From: Mastigamoeba balamuthi | Lineage: Eukaryota; Evosea; Mastigamoebida; Mastigamoebidae | NCBI GenBank assembly: GCA_902651635.1 | Contig: CACRSC010000007.1 | Span: forward strand, 90,604 to 154,603 | Length of the DNA: 64,000 nucleotides | Direction: 5' to 3' | Part shown: one piece after another, positions 9,204-20,573 of the stretch | How the letters are laid out: each line of letters starts with the position of its first letter | Position numbering within the stretch: the stretch's first letter is position 1 | The notes under the pieces: model-generated | What the model was told of the DNA's origin: nothing | The model's input: the letters and a program-made list of their open reading frames with translations, nothing else | Database searches by the model: none | Program-made: the position numbers and the translations under genes

Positions 9204-10640
9204 ATGGACGACGTCCCACGTGACGCAGAGAGCACCGGCGGAATCACGTCGAGGGCGCCCTGGATCACCTTCGATGTCTTCCCCTTCGACACGAGGCTCC
9301 CGCACGTCGCCCTCAACTGTGCGGGCGCTGGCGGCCATCGTCGTCTCCCCCCTCTTTCCTATCTCAGTTCCCCACACCCCTCCCCCCGGCGCGGGGGGCT
9401 CCCAATGGCATCACTACCACCCTGCGCCAGTCGAGGACATGGGGGACGAGGGCGTGACGCCGGTCGTCGACGCTGTCATCCAGCTCAGGACAATCACGTC
9501 GCTCGAGCTCCGCAGTAAGTGCTGCTATACTTGCAGCAGTCCCAATCTCAGGCCGGGGATACACGGCACAAAAACCCCGCAGATGACGGCATCGGGAGCC
9601 GCGGAGCTGCAGAGATAGCGCGCATGATCAGGCACAGCAGGGCTCTCACCTCCCTCTCGCTGAGCTGTCGGCACCGCGTCCCCCCTCCCCTCCCGTCCCC
9701 CCCCCAGCGGTGGCCGGGCTGGGGCTGACCCGAAGGCACGAATGCAGCGAACAACGTCGGGGACGAGGGCGCAGAGGTCATAGCGCGCTCGCTCGAGCAC
9801 AACGACACCCTCACGTGGCTGGACCTCAGCTGTGCGCCCGCACATGCGCGCGTACCCCCTGCCGAGGCCGAACGACCCACACCCCGCGTGCGCAGGCAAC
9901 AACATCGGGTCGCAGGGAGCGCAGTGCCTTGGACGCGCTCTGCGGAGCAACCGCTCGCTCGTATCGCTCGTGCTCGGAGGTCCGCGTTCCCCTCTCGGCA
10001 GGAGCGCTGGCTGACATCCCAGTGCGGCGCCAGGCAACTGCATAGGGGACGAGGGCGCTGCTGGGCTGGCCATGGGAATCGCTGAGAACCCGACGCTGTG
10101 CGAGCTGTTTCTGCAATGTGAGCACCACATCCCTTCGCCTATAGCTCAGCTCCACGCACGTACGCACGCAAGGCAACGAGATCGGGAACGACGGGGTCCA
10201 GAAGATCGCCGAGGCTCTCAAGAGGAACACCTCCATCACCAAGCTGATGCTCAACAGTGAGTGCCCCATTCAGCCGGGGCGCCTCCACCTCTCACTTGGC
10301 CCCTGACCAGCAAACGGGTTTGGTGCCGGCGGAGCCGAGTCCCTGAGCGAAGCTCTGCTCGTCAACAGCTCCATCCTGCATCTGGACATCAGCCGTGCGC
10401 ACGCCCCCAAGGCCTCTCAGCGCACTCAGGCGGGCGAGCACAGACAACTGGATCTGCTCCAGCGGCCAGGCGGTCCTCCACGCGGCTCTGGTCCGCAGAG
10501 AGAGGAACGAGAGGACCAAGAGGCTGCTGATGGCCCTGGGCCGAGCCTGCGAAGCAAGCCCCGTGTCGCTCGCCGACTCCTTCTTCCTGAGGCGTGCAAT
10601 GCAGCTCTCCATCCCACCCAAGTGCGTTCTGCTGATGTAA
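9204..10640 (+). CDS. Leucine-rich-repeat (ribonuclease-inhibitor type) protein, one repeat per exon
   Basis: Nine exons. Seven consecutive exons of about 84 bases each encode one 28-residue RI-type repeat of pattern NxIGxxGAxxLAxALxxNxSLxxLxLx. Examples are NNIGSQGAQCLGRALRSNRS, NCIGDEGAAGLAMGIAENPT and NEIGNDGVQKIAEALKRNTS. Each intron (roughly 45-75 bp) falls just before the repeat's Asn, in the same phase. The first exon (MDDVPRDAESTGG...) is a short cap and the last (RTKRLLMALGRACEASPVSL) is an unrelated tail. Such arrays are protein-binding scaffolds in NLR-like, RanGAP-like and flagellar proteins. Nothing here says which, and no NACHT or other domain is attached. Confidence 0.8.
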
Positions 10641-10767
10641 GTGGACAGTATCCCAAAATAAGGAACCAGAGCCTCCCCCGAATCCGCCGGAGATAATAAA
10701 GATACCGACATCGAAATCAGCGAACCGATATCTCTCTCAGTTTGCGTCAGTACTCTCTCATTAAGGC

Positions 10768-12146
10768 ATGGATGCCGTGCCACCCAAGCCCAGCAGGAAG
10801 GCAGACCGCGCCGCCCGGGCCTTCGACCCGAGCGCCTACCACCAGCGGCCCGTGGCGCTGCGCGTATCGTACCTCGGGTGGAACTACCGCGGGTTCTGCG
10901 AGCAGTCGGACAGCCCCAACACCGTCGAGGCCGCGCTCTTCGACGCCCTGGCCCGCACGAAGCTCCTCCTGGTCGACAGGCCCGCGTCGGGCTACTCGCG
11001 GTGCGGCAGAACCGACGCCGGGGTCAGCGCCGTCTCGCAGGTCGTCGCCCTGCGGCTGCGGTGGTCCAAGAGGGACCCCGGCCGCCCGGACGAGCTCCCC
11101 GACGAGCCCCAGGTCGACTACTGCTCGTCGCTGAACAGGGCGCTGCCGCAGGACATCCGCGTGCTCGCCTGGGCGCCCGTCGCCGACGACTTTGACGCTC
11201 GTCGCGAGTGCGTGTGGCGGCAGTACAAGTACTTCCTGGCCAGCGGCCCCCCGAGGCCGCCGCCGCTGTTCCTCAGCTCGCCCGCGCCCCCGCTGAGCGT
11301 GGCAGCAGCCGCCCCGCAGTGCGGGAGGCGCGGGCTGGCGCTGGACGTGGAGCGCATGCGCAGGGCGTGCGAGTACTTTGTGGGGCCGCACGACTACAGG
11401 AACTTCTGCCACGTGGACCCGATCGAGGTCCCTTGGTGCCCCAGCGCCCCCCTGGGGCCGCGCACGCGCTCACGGCAGGCCCTGCTCTCCCCCGGCACAG
11501 CTTTCACCGCGTGGTGCACGAGTGCGCCGTGGAGGAGACGGAGCTCGGAGGCCTCGTGGTGACCATACGGGCGGCGTCGTTCCTGTACCACCAGGTCCGC
11601 TGCATGGTCGCCGTGCTGCTGCGGGTCGGCGAGGGCCTCGAGCCCCCCGAGGTGGTGCGCGACATGCTCGACATCTCGCGCTGCCCCGGCAAGCCCAACT
11701 ACCCGCTCGCCTCGGAGCTGCCTCTTGTGCTCTGCGACTGCGGCTACGAGCCCCACAGGCTCGCATTCCGATACCCGCCGCACGTGCTCGACGCCGCGTA
11801 CTCGGCGCTGTGGTCTGAGTTGCAGACTTCGTTTGCTCGCAGCTCGATGCTGCAGTTCATGGCTGGCACAGTTCAATCACTCTCGCGCCCGCTTGCCTGC
11901 GAGGGCCTCCGAGAGGCCGCGAGGTCCAAGTGGGAGGACGCGCCGTACACGAGCCTGCTGGAGGACGGGACCAGGTTCGCAGCGCCCATCGACGTGCAGG
12001 TTTCGGAGCTCGGCGCTGCCAGGAAGACAAAAATGGAGAAGAAGAAGGCAGAGCGCGAGGTGTTCATGGCAACTATCGCGGCAAGAGAGGGAGCGAAGCC
12101 AGACGCCGAGACGGCATCGCTCGATGCTATGAACAACCAGCAATAA
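10768..12146 (+). CDS. PUS3: tRNA pseudouridine synthase, Pus3/Deg1 type (TruA family)
   Basis: Isomerises uridine to pseudouridine in tRNA (positions 38/39 for Pus3). Two exons; the intron 11436-11500 joins in phase 2 (EVPC-FHRVVHE). Motifs: LRVSYLGWNYRGFCEQ, the catalytic-Asp loop SRCGRTDAGVSAVSQ, SLNRALPQDIRVLAWAPV, then ARRECVWRQYKYFL and SFLYHQVRCMVAVLL with the usual GYEP-like end. The YDGWNYxGF form and the long insertion after KYFL favour Pus3/Deg1 over Pus1. The C-terminal 90 residues are charged and family-unlike. The stop codon TAA sits inside an AATAAA hexamer (12142-12147). Confidence 0.88.
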
Positions 12147-12183
12147 ACGGTGTTTTGTCATTGCGAGAGCGGTTCCCAATATG

Positions 12184-14744
12184 TCACTCGGACGACGCGA
12201 AATTAGCGAGGATGCGGGGGGCTGCCAGGTCTTCGGGGTGATCAATCACGTACTCCTTGAGCCTCTCGAGCGTGCATTGGCCACGTGAGAGCAGATCCCC
12301 GACCTCGGCGAAGTTCTCGTAGATGCTCCTGTTCTCGGGGCTGAGCTCCGAGGTCAATCCCAGGAACTCATGCACAGTTATAGGCAAGGTGAACCCTCTG
12401 ATCGGTACGCAGCCAAGACAACGGAATGCGTACCTAGACATCGGTTAAATGAATTCGCAGAAACACCACAACGCACTGATCGGAGCACGCCTTCTTAATT
12501 GTGTCGGTTACGCAGAAGCGAGTTCCCATCTCTTTGTTGAGGGACTCAAGCCGCGAGGCCAGGTTCACCGAGTTACCTAACGGGTGTCAGTTCGGCGGAT
12601 ATCATCTGAGCCTACCGAGAACGGTGTAGTTGAGCCGATTTGAGGATCCCACGTTTCCAGCAAAGACAGGACCCGAGTGCCAACCCACTCGGATGTCCAT
12701 ATCGATGTCGTACACCTTGTTGAATCTTTTGTTCATCGTGAGCATTGACTTGTGGATATCCCACACTGCTTTGCATGATCTACCCTCTGCGTTCTCAACG
12801 GGCATAGGACAACCCCAAATGGCCATAATGCTGTCCCCGATGTACTTGTCAATGATTGCGCCGTTTTGCTCTAGTATTGTCGTCATGTCTGTCACGTGTG
12901 GTACAGTGAGAAATCGGTTGCAAACGACAGTGCTTACCATCGAACATCTCCTCGAGAATACCGATTACAGTGTCTGCTCCATACTTGTCCATAGTGGCAG
13001 TAAAGTTAACGACGTCGAGGAACTGTACAATGAGGTTAATGGCAGTACAATCCTGGAATGTGCTGACCAGAATGGTAGCATTCATGTATTTGACACCCAC
13101 AGCAGGTCGCATTTTGTTCCTGACCAGATTCTCAACAACCACAATTGGCACATACTTAGAGCTGTTGGGGCGGTGAGTTCTCTGTAACACAAATGGTGTG
13201 TACAAGGCAGAGAGAGTTTTAGACATCTTCTCAGCTTCTTTCTCCAGCTGTGAAAGTCTGAGCGCAATGATGCAGAAAAAGGGTGACATACGCTGTACAC
13301 TTCTGTGATGGTACTTCTTCTGGGTGTGGAGAAGGCACTTGTACTAAGAGAGTTCAGGTGCATCATTGAAACCTGGTGCATCTGCCTTGTGACCTCGGCT
13401 AGGGGCCTCACAATCCTCAGCCCGATTAATGTCGCAAGCCCAACTGCAGTAATTGACATAGCCACGGTTGCAGTTATGACCACGATTATCGTAACCGAGG
13501 TTTTCTTCTTCGCGTGCTCGTTTTCCTTCGTCACCTTTTCCAGAAAGTAGGATTTTGGTGTTGCCAGCACGATCCACCACGACAGGTCTCCGTTGCGAAC
13601 AGCAGCCACAGTGTCTACGAACGTATCGTCCTTCCACACGAAATTGCTCTCGCACATGGTTCCTTTACATTGCTCCATCCACGCCGAAGTCAGTTCGCGG
13701 ACCGTGACGTTGGGGCTTGTGGCTGCTTTGAATGGCACTCCTGTTGCCTTATTCATGGTAGCAATCCCCTTTGTAGCCGCTACAAGTTCCTGTTTGTCGC
13801 TGACCAGGAATGCGAATCCTCCGGTCATGTTCATCGTGCTGAAGAAGAAGGATTCGATCTGGCTTGTGGACACAGCAACCATTATCATTGAAGTTATACT
13901 CTCACGATTCTTGAGCAGTAATGTGTAGGACAGCAGGTTTCCCTCATTCGGGACAATACATATATACGGCCCAGTCCACGCAACGCCGTTGACGTTGTTA
14001 TGAAGTCCACGAACCCACCAGGACCGAACAGTATAGTTATAGTTGGGCGCTATACGACTAAGACTCTTCGTCAGGACAGTTTGGTTTGCGTAGCGCCAGT
14101 GGTGCACATCCATAGACTCATCCGAATTGAGGATATTTGCTTCGGGGTTCGCCTCACTGACAATTGATCTGACCTGCCCGAACATATACATCCCTCGAGG
14201 GTTGGTCCACGCCACCAACTAAAAATAGCCGATGAGTATTGAATGAAAAGGACTGCTGGTCCGAGAGTTATTCTGGGCTTACGATGCTGTAAAATAGTGG
14301 AAAGTGGACCCTGACCGGCGCGAAGAGAAGGCTCAGGAAATCGATGTACGGAGCGACGCTGCGGTTGAGCATCTCCTCCGGGATCTGAAGGCTGAGGATC
14401 CCGGCAGCGGTGACTGGCTGCATGAGCTGGGCGGAAATATTGGTGATGGCCCTGGCGACCATGTTGGAGCGCGACATCTGGGCCTGCTCCTCGATCGACG
14501 AGAGGGCCGAGCGCACGAGGTCGTCGCTCGTCGCAGCCCACAGCACGGCGACGGGCGTGATGGAGAGGACGAGGACGACCGCGGTGATGGTTCCGATTGC
14601 GCACGGAATTGCCCTCTGCAGAGAGATCCTCCTGCGCTTGGTCCAGCCTTCCCTCCTGTCGGATCCGTCGCGGACTTCGGACGTGCATGAGCCCTGACCG
14701 CTGCACTCGCTCACGCTCCGAACAGTGTGGCTGCCTGTCTTCAT
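12184..14744 (-). CDS. Cache-HAMP class III nucleotide cyclase (likely adenylate cyclase)
   Basis: A membrane receptor cyclase. Order: cytosolic tail, first membrane helix (AIGTITAVVLVLSITPVAVL), extracellular double-Cache-like sensor (MYMFGQVRS, PNYNYTVRSWWVRG, VAWTGPYICI), second helix (IIVVITATVAMSITAVGLAT), HAMP (GLRIVRPLAEVTRQMHQVSM), coiled coil, then the catalytic domain. Catalytic residues are intact: the first metal Asp (FLDVVNFT), substrate Lys and second metal Asp (DKYIGDSIMAIWG), and Asn/Arg of VNLASRLE. Lys with Thr in NYTVLG favours ATP over GTP. About seven exons. It is the close paralog of the gene at 32550-35109, with matching intron positions. GC is lower than in most neighbours. 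Confidence 0.87.
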
Positions 14745-15132
14745 TTGAGAAACGAAACGAAGTGAATCCCAACTATCGGTCTTACTACAAAGGACAGAAT
14801 CTCGTGTCTCCAAATGTGGGGGCCGAATATGGCACTTCTCTACTTCTCTTTCGCTATGGCTCATTCGGATTGCCTGTATTCCCGGTACGGTTTCGCCGCC
14901 CGCTTACACTGCAGCATTCGCCAGCTGACTCGTCACGCGATTTCACATCTCTCTAAGGTCATCGGGAAAACACTGCGCCGCCGAGTGTTAAAACAAGTTC
15001 ATCGGGGTACTGCAATTAAAAGGACCTTCACGCATTGCCACCATTACTAGAATCAGCAGAATGAAATCAGAATCCGGTCTCGTAGTGCTATTGTTGCTTA
15101 TTGACAAGCAGACACTGTGGCAGAGGCCACAC
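14745..15132. other. Intergenic region between two minus-strand genes
   Basis: Holds the presumed 3' region of the cellulase gene's transcript end and the upstream region of the cyclase. No motif is recognised. Confidence 0.4.
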
Positions 15133-16748
15133 TCAGAGCTGGGCGGCAACGGCGAGGACCGCGGCCACGCCGGCGGCGACGGCCGAGGCAGACCCGGGCT
15201 GGAAGTTGTCCGACGACTTGGCGGGGTGCTTCGAGCTCGAGTGGCCGGGCTTCACGGAGCTGGTCGTGTGGGCCGAGCTCGCATCCCCGGGCTTGGGGAC
15301 GCCGGGGGTGGTCGAGCCGATGGGGCCGAACTTGATGTTGGAGAAGGTGACCTGCGCGTTGGGGGACTGCGACTCAACGTCGTCGGGCTTGCCAGAGGTC
15401 GTCGGGCACGAGCCGCGGGCCACACCGGCCTTGGAGGCGTCGGCGTTGGCGGGCATGTTCGAGTCGAGCCACAGCATGCTGACGTCGTGGTCGTCCCAGA
15501 GCGACAGGACCAGGACCATGCCGCGCCTGAGCATCTCGCCGTGGGCCTTCATGCCACCCTTGGCCTTGAAGTCGTTGGTGTCGCCGAAGATCGACTTCTG
15601 GGCGTCGCACATCTTGTCCGACAGCGAGTTGTACTGAGTCAGGCCGCTGATGGTGCTGAAGCTGTTGGGGATGACCTTGCCGTTCTGCTTGTAGAACCTG
15701 CGGATCTCCACGAGGTCGCCGTTGTCGGTGTTGTCGCTGGTGACAAACTGGGTGACGACGGTGAAGGGCTTGGTGGTGTCGACGGTCTTGCCCTCGCCGA
15801 AGAAATTCTTGTCGCCCATGCGGTACGAGTTGAAGTCGCAGCCGTCCTTGTCGCAGACACCCTTGAAGCGGTTGCCCGACGCCGTATCGCCGCAGGTCGT
15901 GGGGTCCTCGCAGCGCTTCTGGCCCTGGAAGTTGCAGTTGTGGGGAGTCACGGCGGCCGACATCTTGTTCGCCTCCCAGATGTCCATCTCACCGCAGCAC
16001 GAGCCCCACTTGCCGGTGCCCGCGTTCTTGTCGGAGCTGCTGGGCTGCCAGTTGACGATGTTGGCCGCGCCGTTGATGAACTTGATGTCGTGCGGGCACT
16101 GCGCGTCGCAGTAGCCGGTGCCGTACTTGGCGCCCGCGTTGTTGCTGCCGACACCCATGCCACCGTTCTCGGCCATCTCCGAGAAGTAGAGCGCGCCGTT
16201 GAGGCCGCAGGGCAGCTGCGACACATCGACGTCGAAGGCGAACTCCCTGTTGATGAGCTTGAACATGCGGTACTTGTCGTCCGAGGCCATCATGAACATG
16301 CGCGACCCGATGTTGGTCGAGTACGGCCCGTGGGTCACGAAGCGCAGAGTCAGCGCGCTGCCGCTCGACGTGACACCGTACGTGCCCTGGTAGTCGCAGC
16401 CGTCGAGGGCGCACTGCTGCGCGCAGGTCTCGGGCGACGGGCAGAAGCCGGTGTTCCACTGCAATTTTTTTGCGTTCATACGTTAGAAGCCGTTGAGGAC
16501 CGCAATGCCGCGGAATATTCGAGGGAAGCTCGACTCACGGTGTTGCCGGTGTAGCAGTTGGAGCCGTCCTTGTGCAGCCAGCGCCAGTTGGCGTCCATCG
16601 TGACGGCGCGGTTGACCGTCTGGCAGCCGCTCGCCGTGCAGTCGTAGGTGTCGATCTTCGGCTTGTTCTCAGCGGTCCTGGTAGCCGCCTGCTGGGCAAC
16701 GGTCAGCCCGCAGAGGGCCGCCGCGAGCACGAGGGTCGAGTACTTCAT
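15133..16748 (-). CDS. Glycoside hydrolase family 7 cellulase (cellobiohydrolase/endoglucanase)
   Basis: A secreted beta-1,4-glucanase acting on cellulose. Two exons, intron 16459-16538. Signal peptide [20 protein letters not shown], then the GH7 start ([19 protein letters not shown]) and the catalytic E-x-D-x-x-E signature in [11 protein letters not shown], with nucleophile, assisting Asp and acid/base all present. [32 protein letters not shown] and [16 protein letters not shown] are all typical. The catalytic domain is full length. No cellulose-binding module follows. A Ser/Pro/Thr-rich spacer runs instead into a hydrophobic end ([19 protein letters not shown]), as in GPI-anchored proteins, so the enzyme may be surface-bound. 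GH7 is known in fungi, some amoebozoans, parabasalids and other protists. Confidence 0.95.
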
Positions 16749-17667
16749 GTGTTTGTTCCGCAGAACCGATGAGAATGTGATGACGGTGCCTCACAGATTT
16801 TGGAGGTCGTACACCCGCGGTACAAAGACGTTGGTGACGAGGGCTGCACTTAAAGTGTATCACTGCCATTTAGCGTGATGTTTAGATGTTTATTTGAACA
16901 CGCGAACTCGTGGAAATCAACTGCGGGTACACAGAATGGCCACTCAAATAGCACTGTGCTCAGTACGCTGCCGCTCTCACCCCGCAGCGCCGCGGTCCTC
17001 GAAAGGCGAGGGGCTCCTGGGGACCAGCTTTTCCCCAGTGCTCGCTGCGAGACCACAGGGTGTTCATAAGACAGAGTGTCTGCAGGGCGTGGTGCAGTTG
17101 CACCCGTTTTGGGGGTTGTCCGTTACCCTGACCCCATGCAGAGTGCGGCACATCTTTTGAGCACGCAGAGCCAGCAGCGCCTCGTGCGACACTCGCCTCA
17201 CAGCGGCAGCCCCGCGGAAGCGTGCAGCGGCGAATGTCCGTGCCTAAGGGTGCCGTCCTCGCGCGGCGCTGTGGACTTCCGTGGATCCGGAGCCGTTGTG
17301 GATTGCCTTGATCGAAGCCTAAAGGAACTCGGCGACTCTAGAGACAACGTGGGATCCCTGCGAGTAAGACCAGAAGCAGGACAGCCCTTCGCATAACCAC
17401 ACACGCGCGCCGGGCTTGCTGGTCGCCACGCTGGCGACTTCGGTCCCAGAAAGGCTCTGTGATAAGCGCACCCGGGTAATCCCCTTATCCGGCGGTTAGT
17501 TCACGACTGCCTTGCTGGACAAGCACCCCCCTGCCCCCGTGCAGCAGCGCGCGGGCACATGGGAGGGTCCACCCCAATGCGATGCGTCCGAGATAAAGAG
17601 ATACTACTGCGCACCGGCGGCGTCTCTTTCGCCATCCCAGCAAACACACACCACAGTCCCCAGTCCG
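16749..17667. other. Intergenic region, 0.9 kb, divergent promoters
   Basis: Separates the cellulase (read left) from the peptidase (read right). The cellulase-proximal part is AT-richer. Short open frames here look like chance. No RNA gene or repeat is seen. Confidence 0.45.
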
Positions 17668-19769
17668 ATGCAGCCGCTGGGCGTCCGTTGTTTCGCACCC
17701 GTCGCCTTCTTCGCCGTCCTCTGCGTGGCTCCCGCGCTGGTCTCGCTCTCCCTCACGCGCTCTGCGCTGCGGGACATCGAGCACGCCGTCCACGAGGCCC
17801 AGGGCCCTGGGGACAGGCACACGCGGGATGTCCAGCCAGCATTTCAGGCCAACCGCCAGCAGGCAACCCCCGCTCTGCTGCCGCCCTCGAGTTTTTCGGT
17901 TCCGCACCTGCTCCCGCGCTTCTACCAGGAAGACAGAGGTCCGCCCCCTGGCGCCTCGCCCCCCCGCCGGCACCGGCGGGTTTTCCGGCGCGCTGGGCGA
18001 AAAACAGCTCGCCGCCCGCCGCAGTATTCGGTGATTCGCTTTTTTGGTACTTTGTTTTGTGTGCGTTTTTTGTTGTTTTCTCCCAAGCTCGTGGATCATC
18101 CCTTTGTTGCGAACAAATGGACAAATGGGTTGCCAGGAACGTGCTGGGCGTTCGGGACGATGGGGGTCATCGAGCAGTCGTACCGTGCCAACGGGGTGGC
18201 CAAGGGCTTCCTGGACCCCGAGTCGTACGTGCGCTTCAGCGTGCAGGCCTACATGATCCAGATGGTCTACGCGTGCCAGCAGCGCCCCGACATCTGCGAC
18301 GTCGTCGGCGACGGCGTTCTGAAGAACATGACAGATGGCGGCGAGGTCTGGTGGCTCTACAGGTACCTGCCTGTCTTTGCCTCTTTTTGTGTTGATGATC
18401 AATTGATCATCAAGAGATAATCATCTGATTTTGGTACAGCATGGGCTCGCTGTCGGACAAGCTTCTGCCTCTTGCAGTGTGCCCGTACTCGGACCATGCG
18501 CACCAGATGGAGTGCCCCGGGATGGAGGAGGCGCTGAAGTCGAACCCCCTCAGGTTCCACGTTCGGTCGCTCCGGACGGCGTACTCCGTCTCGCAGATCA
18601 AGCAGCAGCTGCTCACTTCCAACAGCCCGCCGTCGCTTTCGACCGTCATCTGGCTCAACGTGCTGTACTTCCCGTGCAATGATCCTGTCTGGTCGCAGCA
18701 GCCCGGCTGCAGCGCCGATCAGCGCGTCCGCTGCCCGACCGACCGCCCGTACGGCTCTGTGTGGTGCGCGAGGCAAGAGTCTACCGCCAACAGTACGGGT
18801 TTCCGCCGGTTTCATCAACGCATCTGAGCGGTTCGCGTCAGGCCCCGAGGGGGAGTTCTACGACCACGGCAACATGATCAGCGACGGAGGGCACGCGATG
18901 CCGATCGTCGGGTACAACGATGACTACGTCACGAGGCAGGGGCTCAAGGGCGGTTTCATCCTGCAGAACTCGTGGCACGACCTCACCTACGGCCAGAACC
19001 CCTTCAGCGGGCGCGGGCCCCGCGGGTCGCACTCTGTGGCCTACTGGATGCAGCAGATCAGCGCCTGGCAGGAGAAGGCCCTGTGCCCGAACCCCCTCAA
19101 CCCCGACAACTGGCTGTCGTGCGTCAACCAGATGCCCAGCCACGGGGCCCGGGCGAGGAACGAGCACGGCGACTACAACCTCGAGCGCACGTGTCTCAAC
19201 GACAGGTTCATGGAGTACCTGATCTCGAACACGCTGCAGCCGCACGAGTTCGTGTGCCTCGACGCCGGCACGTGCAGCACGGACCCCAAGTACCGCTGGT
19301 TCCTCATCGACAGCGAGCGGTCTGTCGAGCAGGACCTCATGAAGATCTCCATGCTGCGCTACGACCCGGCCACCAAGGAGCAGCGGGTCGTGACCACGCC
19401 TCTCGTGAACCCGCTGCTGATCCCCTACATGTGGGCCCGTGCGTATTTTATGCCCGTTCTTTGCGATTTTCATCTGAACTGACGGGGGGGGGTCCGGTTC
19501 TTACAGCGATTAAGGCGCAGCAGGAGAGGCTCAAGAACGACGAGGACTTCTGCGGGTACTATTTCATACCGTACCAGACGTTCGACAGGATGTTCAGCAT
19601 GTTCCCCCAGACGACCAACTCGTTCCTCTTCGACATCGAGTGGGACGACTCGTCGTACCTCTCCAACGCCGGCCGTTTCCCGCAGTACGACTACTCGCTG
19701 GTCAAGATGTCCACCGGGACGCAGAAGCAGCTCAACTTCGGACCCACCCCTTCGCCATTCGTCCACTAG
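17668..19769 (+). CDS. Papain-fold (C1A-like) cysteine peptidase with long C-terminal extension
   Basis: A secreted or lysosomal protease. A signal-like N-terminus (FAPVAFFAVLCVAPALVSLS) leads to a short pro-region. Catalytic residues: Cys in LPGTCWAFGTMGVIEQ, His in DGGHAMPIVGYND, Asn in FILQNSWHD, so the triad is complete. Introns at 18363-18439, 18793-18841 and 19439-19506 join in phase. The boundary before KLVDHPF (about 18088) is uncertain, because the frame reads through a T-rich stretch that looks like an intron (for example 18031-18087). A Cys-rich insert separates Cys and His. About 230 residues continue after the catalytic Asn, where papains normally end within about 40. That part matches no domain I know. 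Confidence 0.8.
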
Positions 19770-20573
19770 AGAAGGCTGGACAGCTCGGCAAACACTGTCG
19801 CTTGCTCCACCTCCCGTTCTCGAACGGATTTACACAGTAATGCTTGCTTGCCGTTGGCTTTCAGTGGGGTGAGGGCTCCTAAAATGGCGGGTGATGGAAA
19901 CCCGGCATTTTATCTCAAATAGGGCTTGCCTTTGTTGACCTGAGGCACTCCAGATCAGTGTTGGTAACGAGAGGAACTTATCGATAGTATCGTCTATCGT
20001 TAACGATACTGAAGGATAGGAATTCCGTCTATCGATAAGCATTTTTCTTAAGTACAGAGGGACTGGGCCTGCCTTCTAGGATGCACGGGGCCTGTTAGTC
20101 GTGGCGAGCGGTCCCGCGCAGGTGCCTGAGCGAGAAAAAGGCCAAGTAAGATGGCCGCAGATTTGTGTATCTCCCGGGGTCGGTGCCGCAGTGGACCGTG
20201 TGGCGCCTGAGCAAGTATGTGCGAGGTCGCCCATGCCTGGATACGACCGACGGCGCACGTGCATTGCTGACAGCTCTAACGGCCCCAGACTTGCTGTGGT
20301 GGCCCGAAGCTCGCAGGTTGCCGAATCGGGTATTGAATACAGATAATCTGATTTTTCGCCTGCAACACGATGCACCTTTGTGGATTGCTGACAACCCCTT
20401 TGTTGGTGCACTCGAGTGAAATTGTGGGTACCACGCCATGACTCCGCGGCCTTCGTACACGTGCGGCGGGTCCGCTTTGCAGAAGCACTGCTGATGACGT
20501 CTTCGCTGTGGGGTCCCCCTGGAAAAATATCAGAGCCACAACTCCATCACCGGCGTTGCCTGTTCTGCCGCCC
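19770..20573. other. Intergenic region, 0.8 kb, with a foldback element
   Basis: Carries the inverted repeats listed at 19977-20039. A plus-strand open frame at 20165-20419 has protein-like composition (WRLSKYVRGRP, PLWIADNPF) but no start context, neighbouring exon or family. It may be a gene remnant. Confidence 0.4.
19977..20039. repeat. Nested inverted repeat (hairpin-forming)
   Basis: Outer arms CTTATCGATAG (19977-19987) and CTATCGATAAG (20029-20039) are perfect 11-base inverses. Inner arms AGTATCGT (19986-19993) and ACGATACT (20003-20010) form a second hairpin. It may be a small foldback/MITE end or a protein-binding palindrome. Confidence 0.7.

Noticed and set aside
11400-11510. Apparent frameshift in the pseudouridine synthase
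   Set aside because: Explained by an intron 11436-11500 that joins in phase.
15061-16554. 497-codon plus-strand frame across the cellulase
   Set aside because: It is antisense to the clear GH7 gene, and its Val/Ala/Gly/Arg-rich sequence is a by-product of GC-rich codons.
17076-17396. 106-codon plus-strand frame between cellulase and peptidase
   Set aside because: No start context, splice partner or family; composition fits chance.
20165-20419. Protein-like frame in the intergenic region; a Crinkler-like effector was considered
   Set aside because: Too short, and the resemblance (WRLSKYV, WIADNPF) rests on a few residues.
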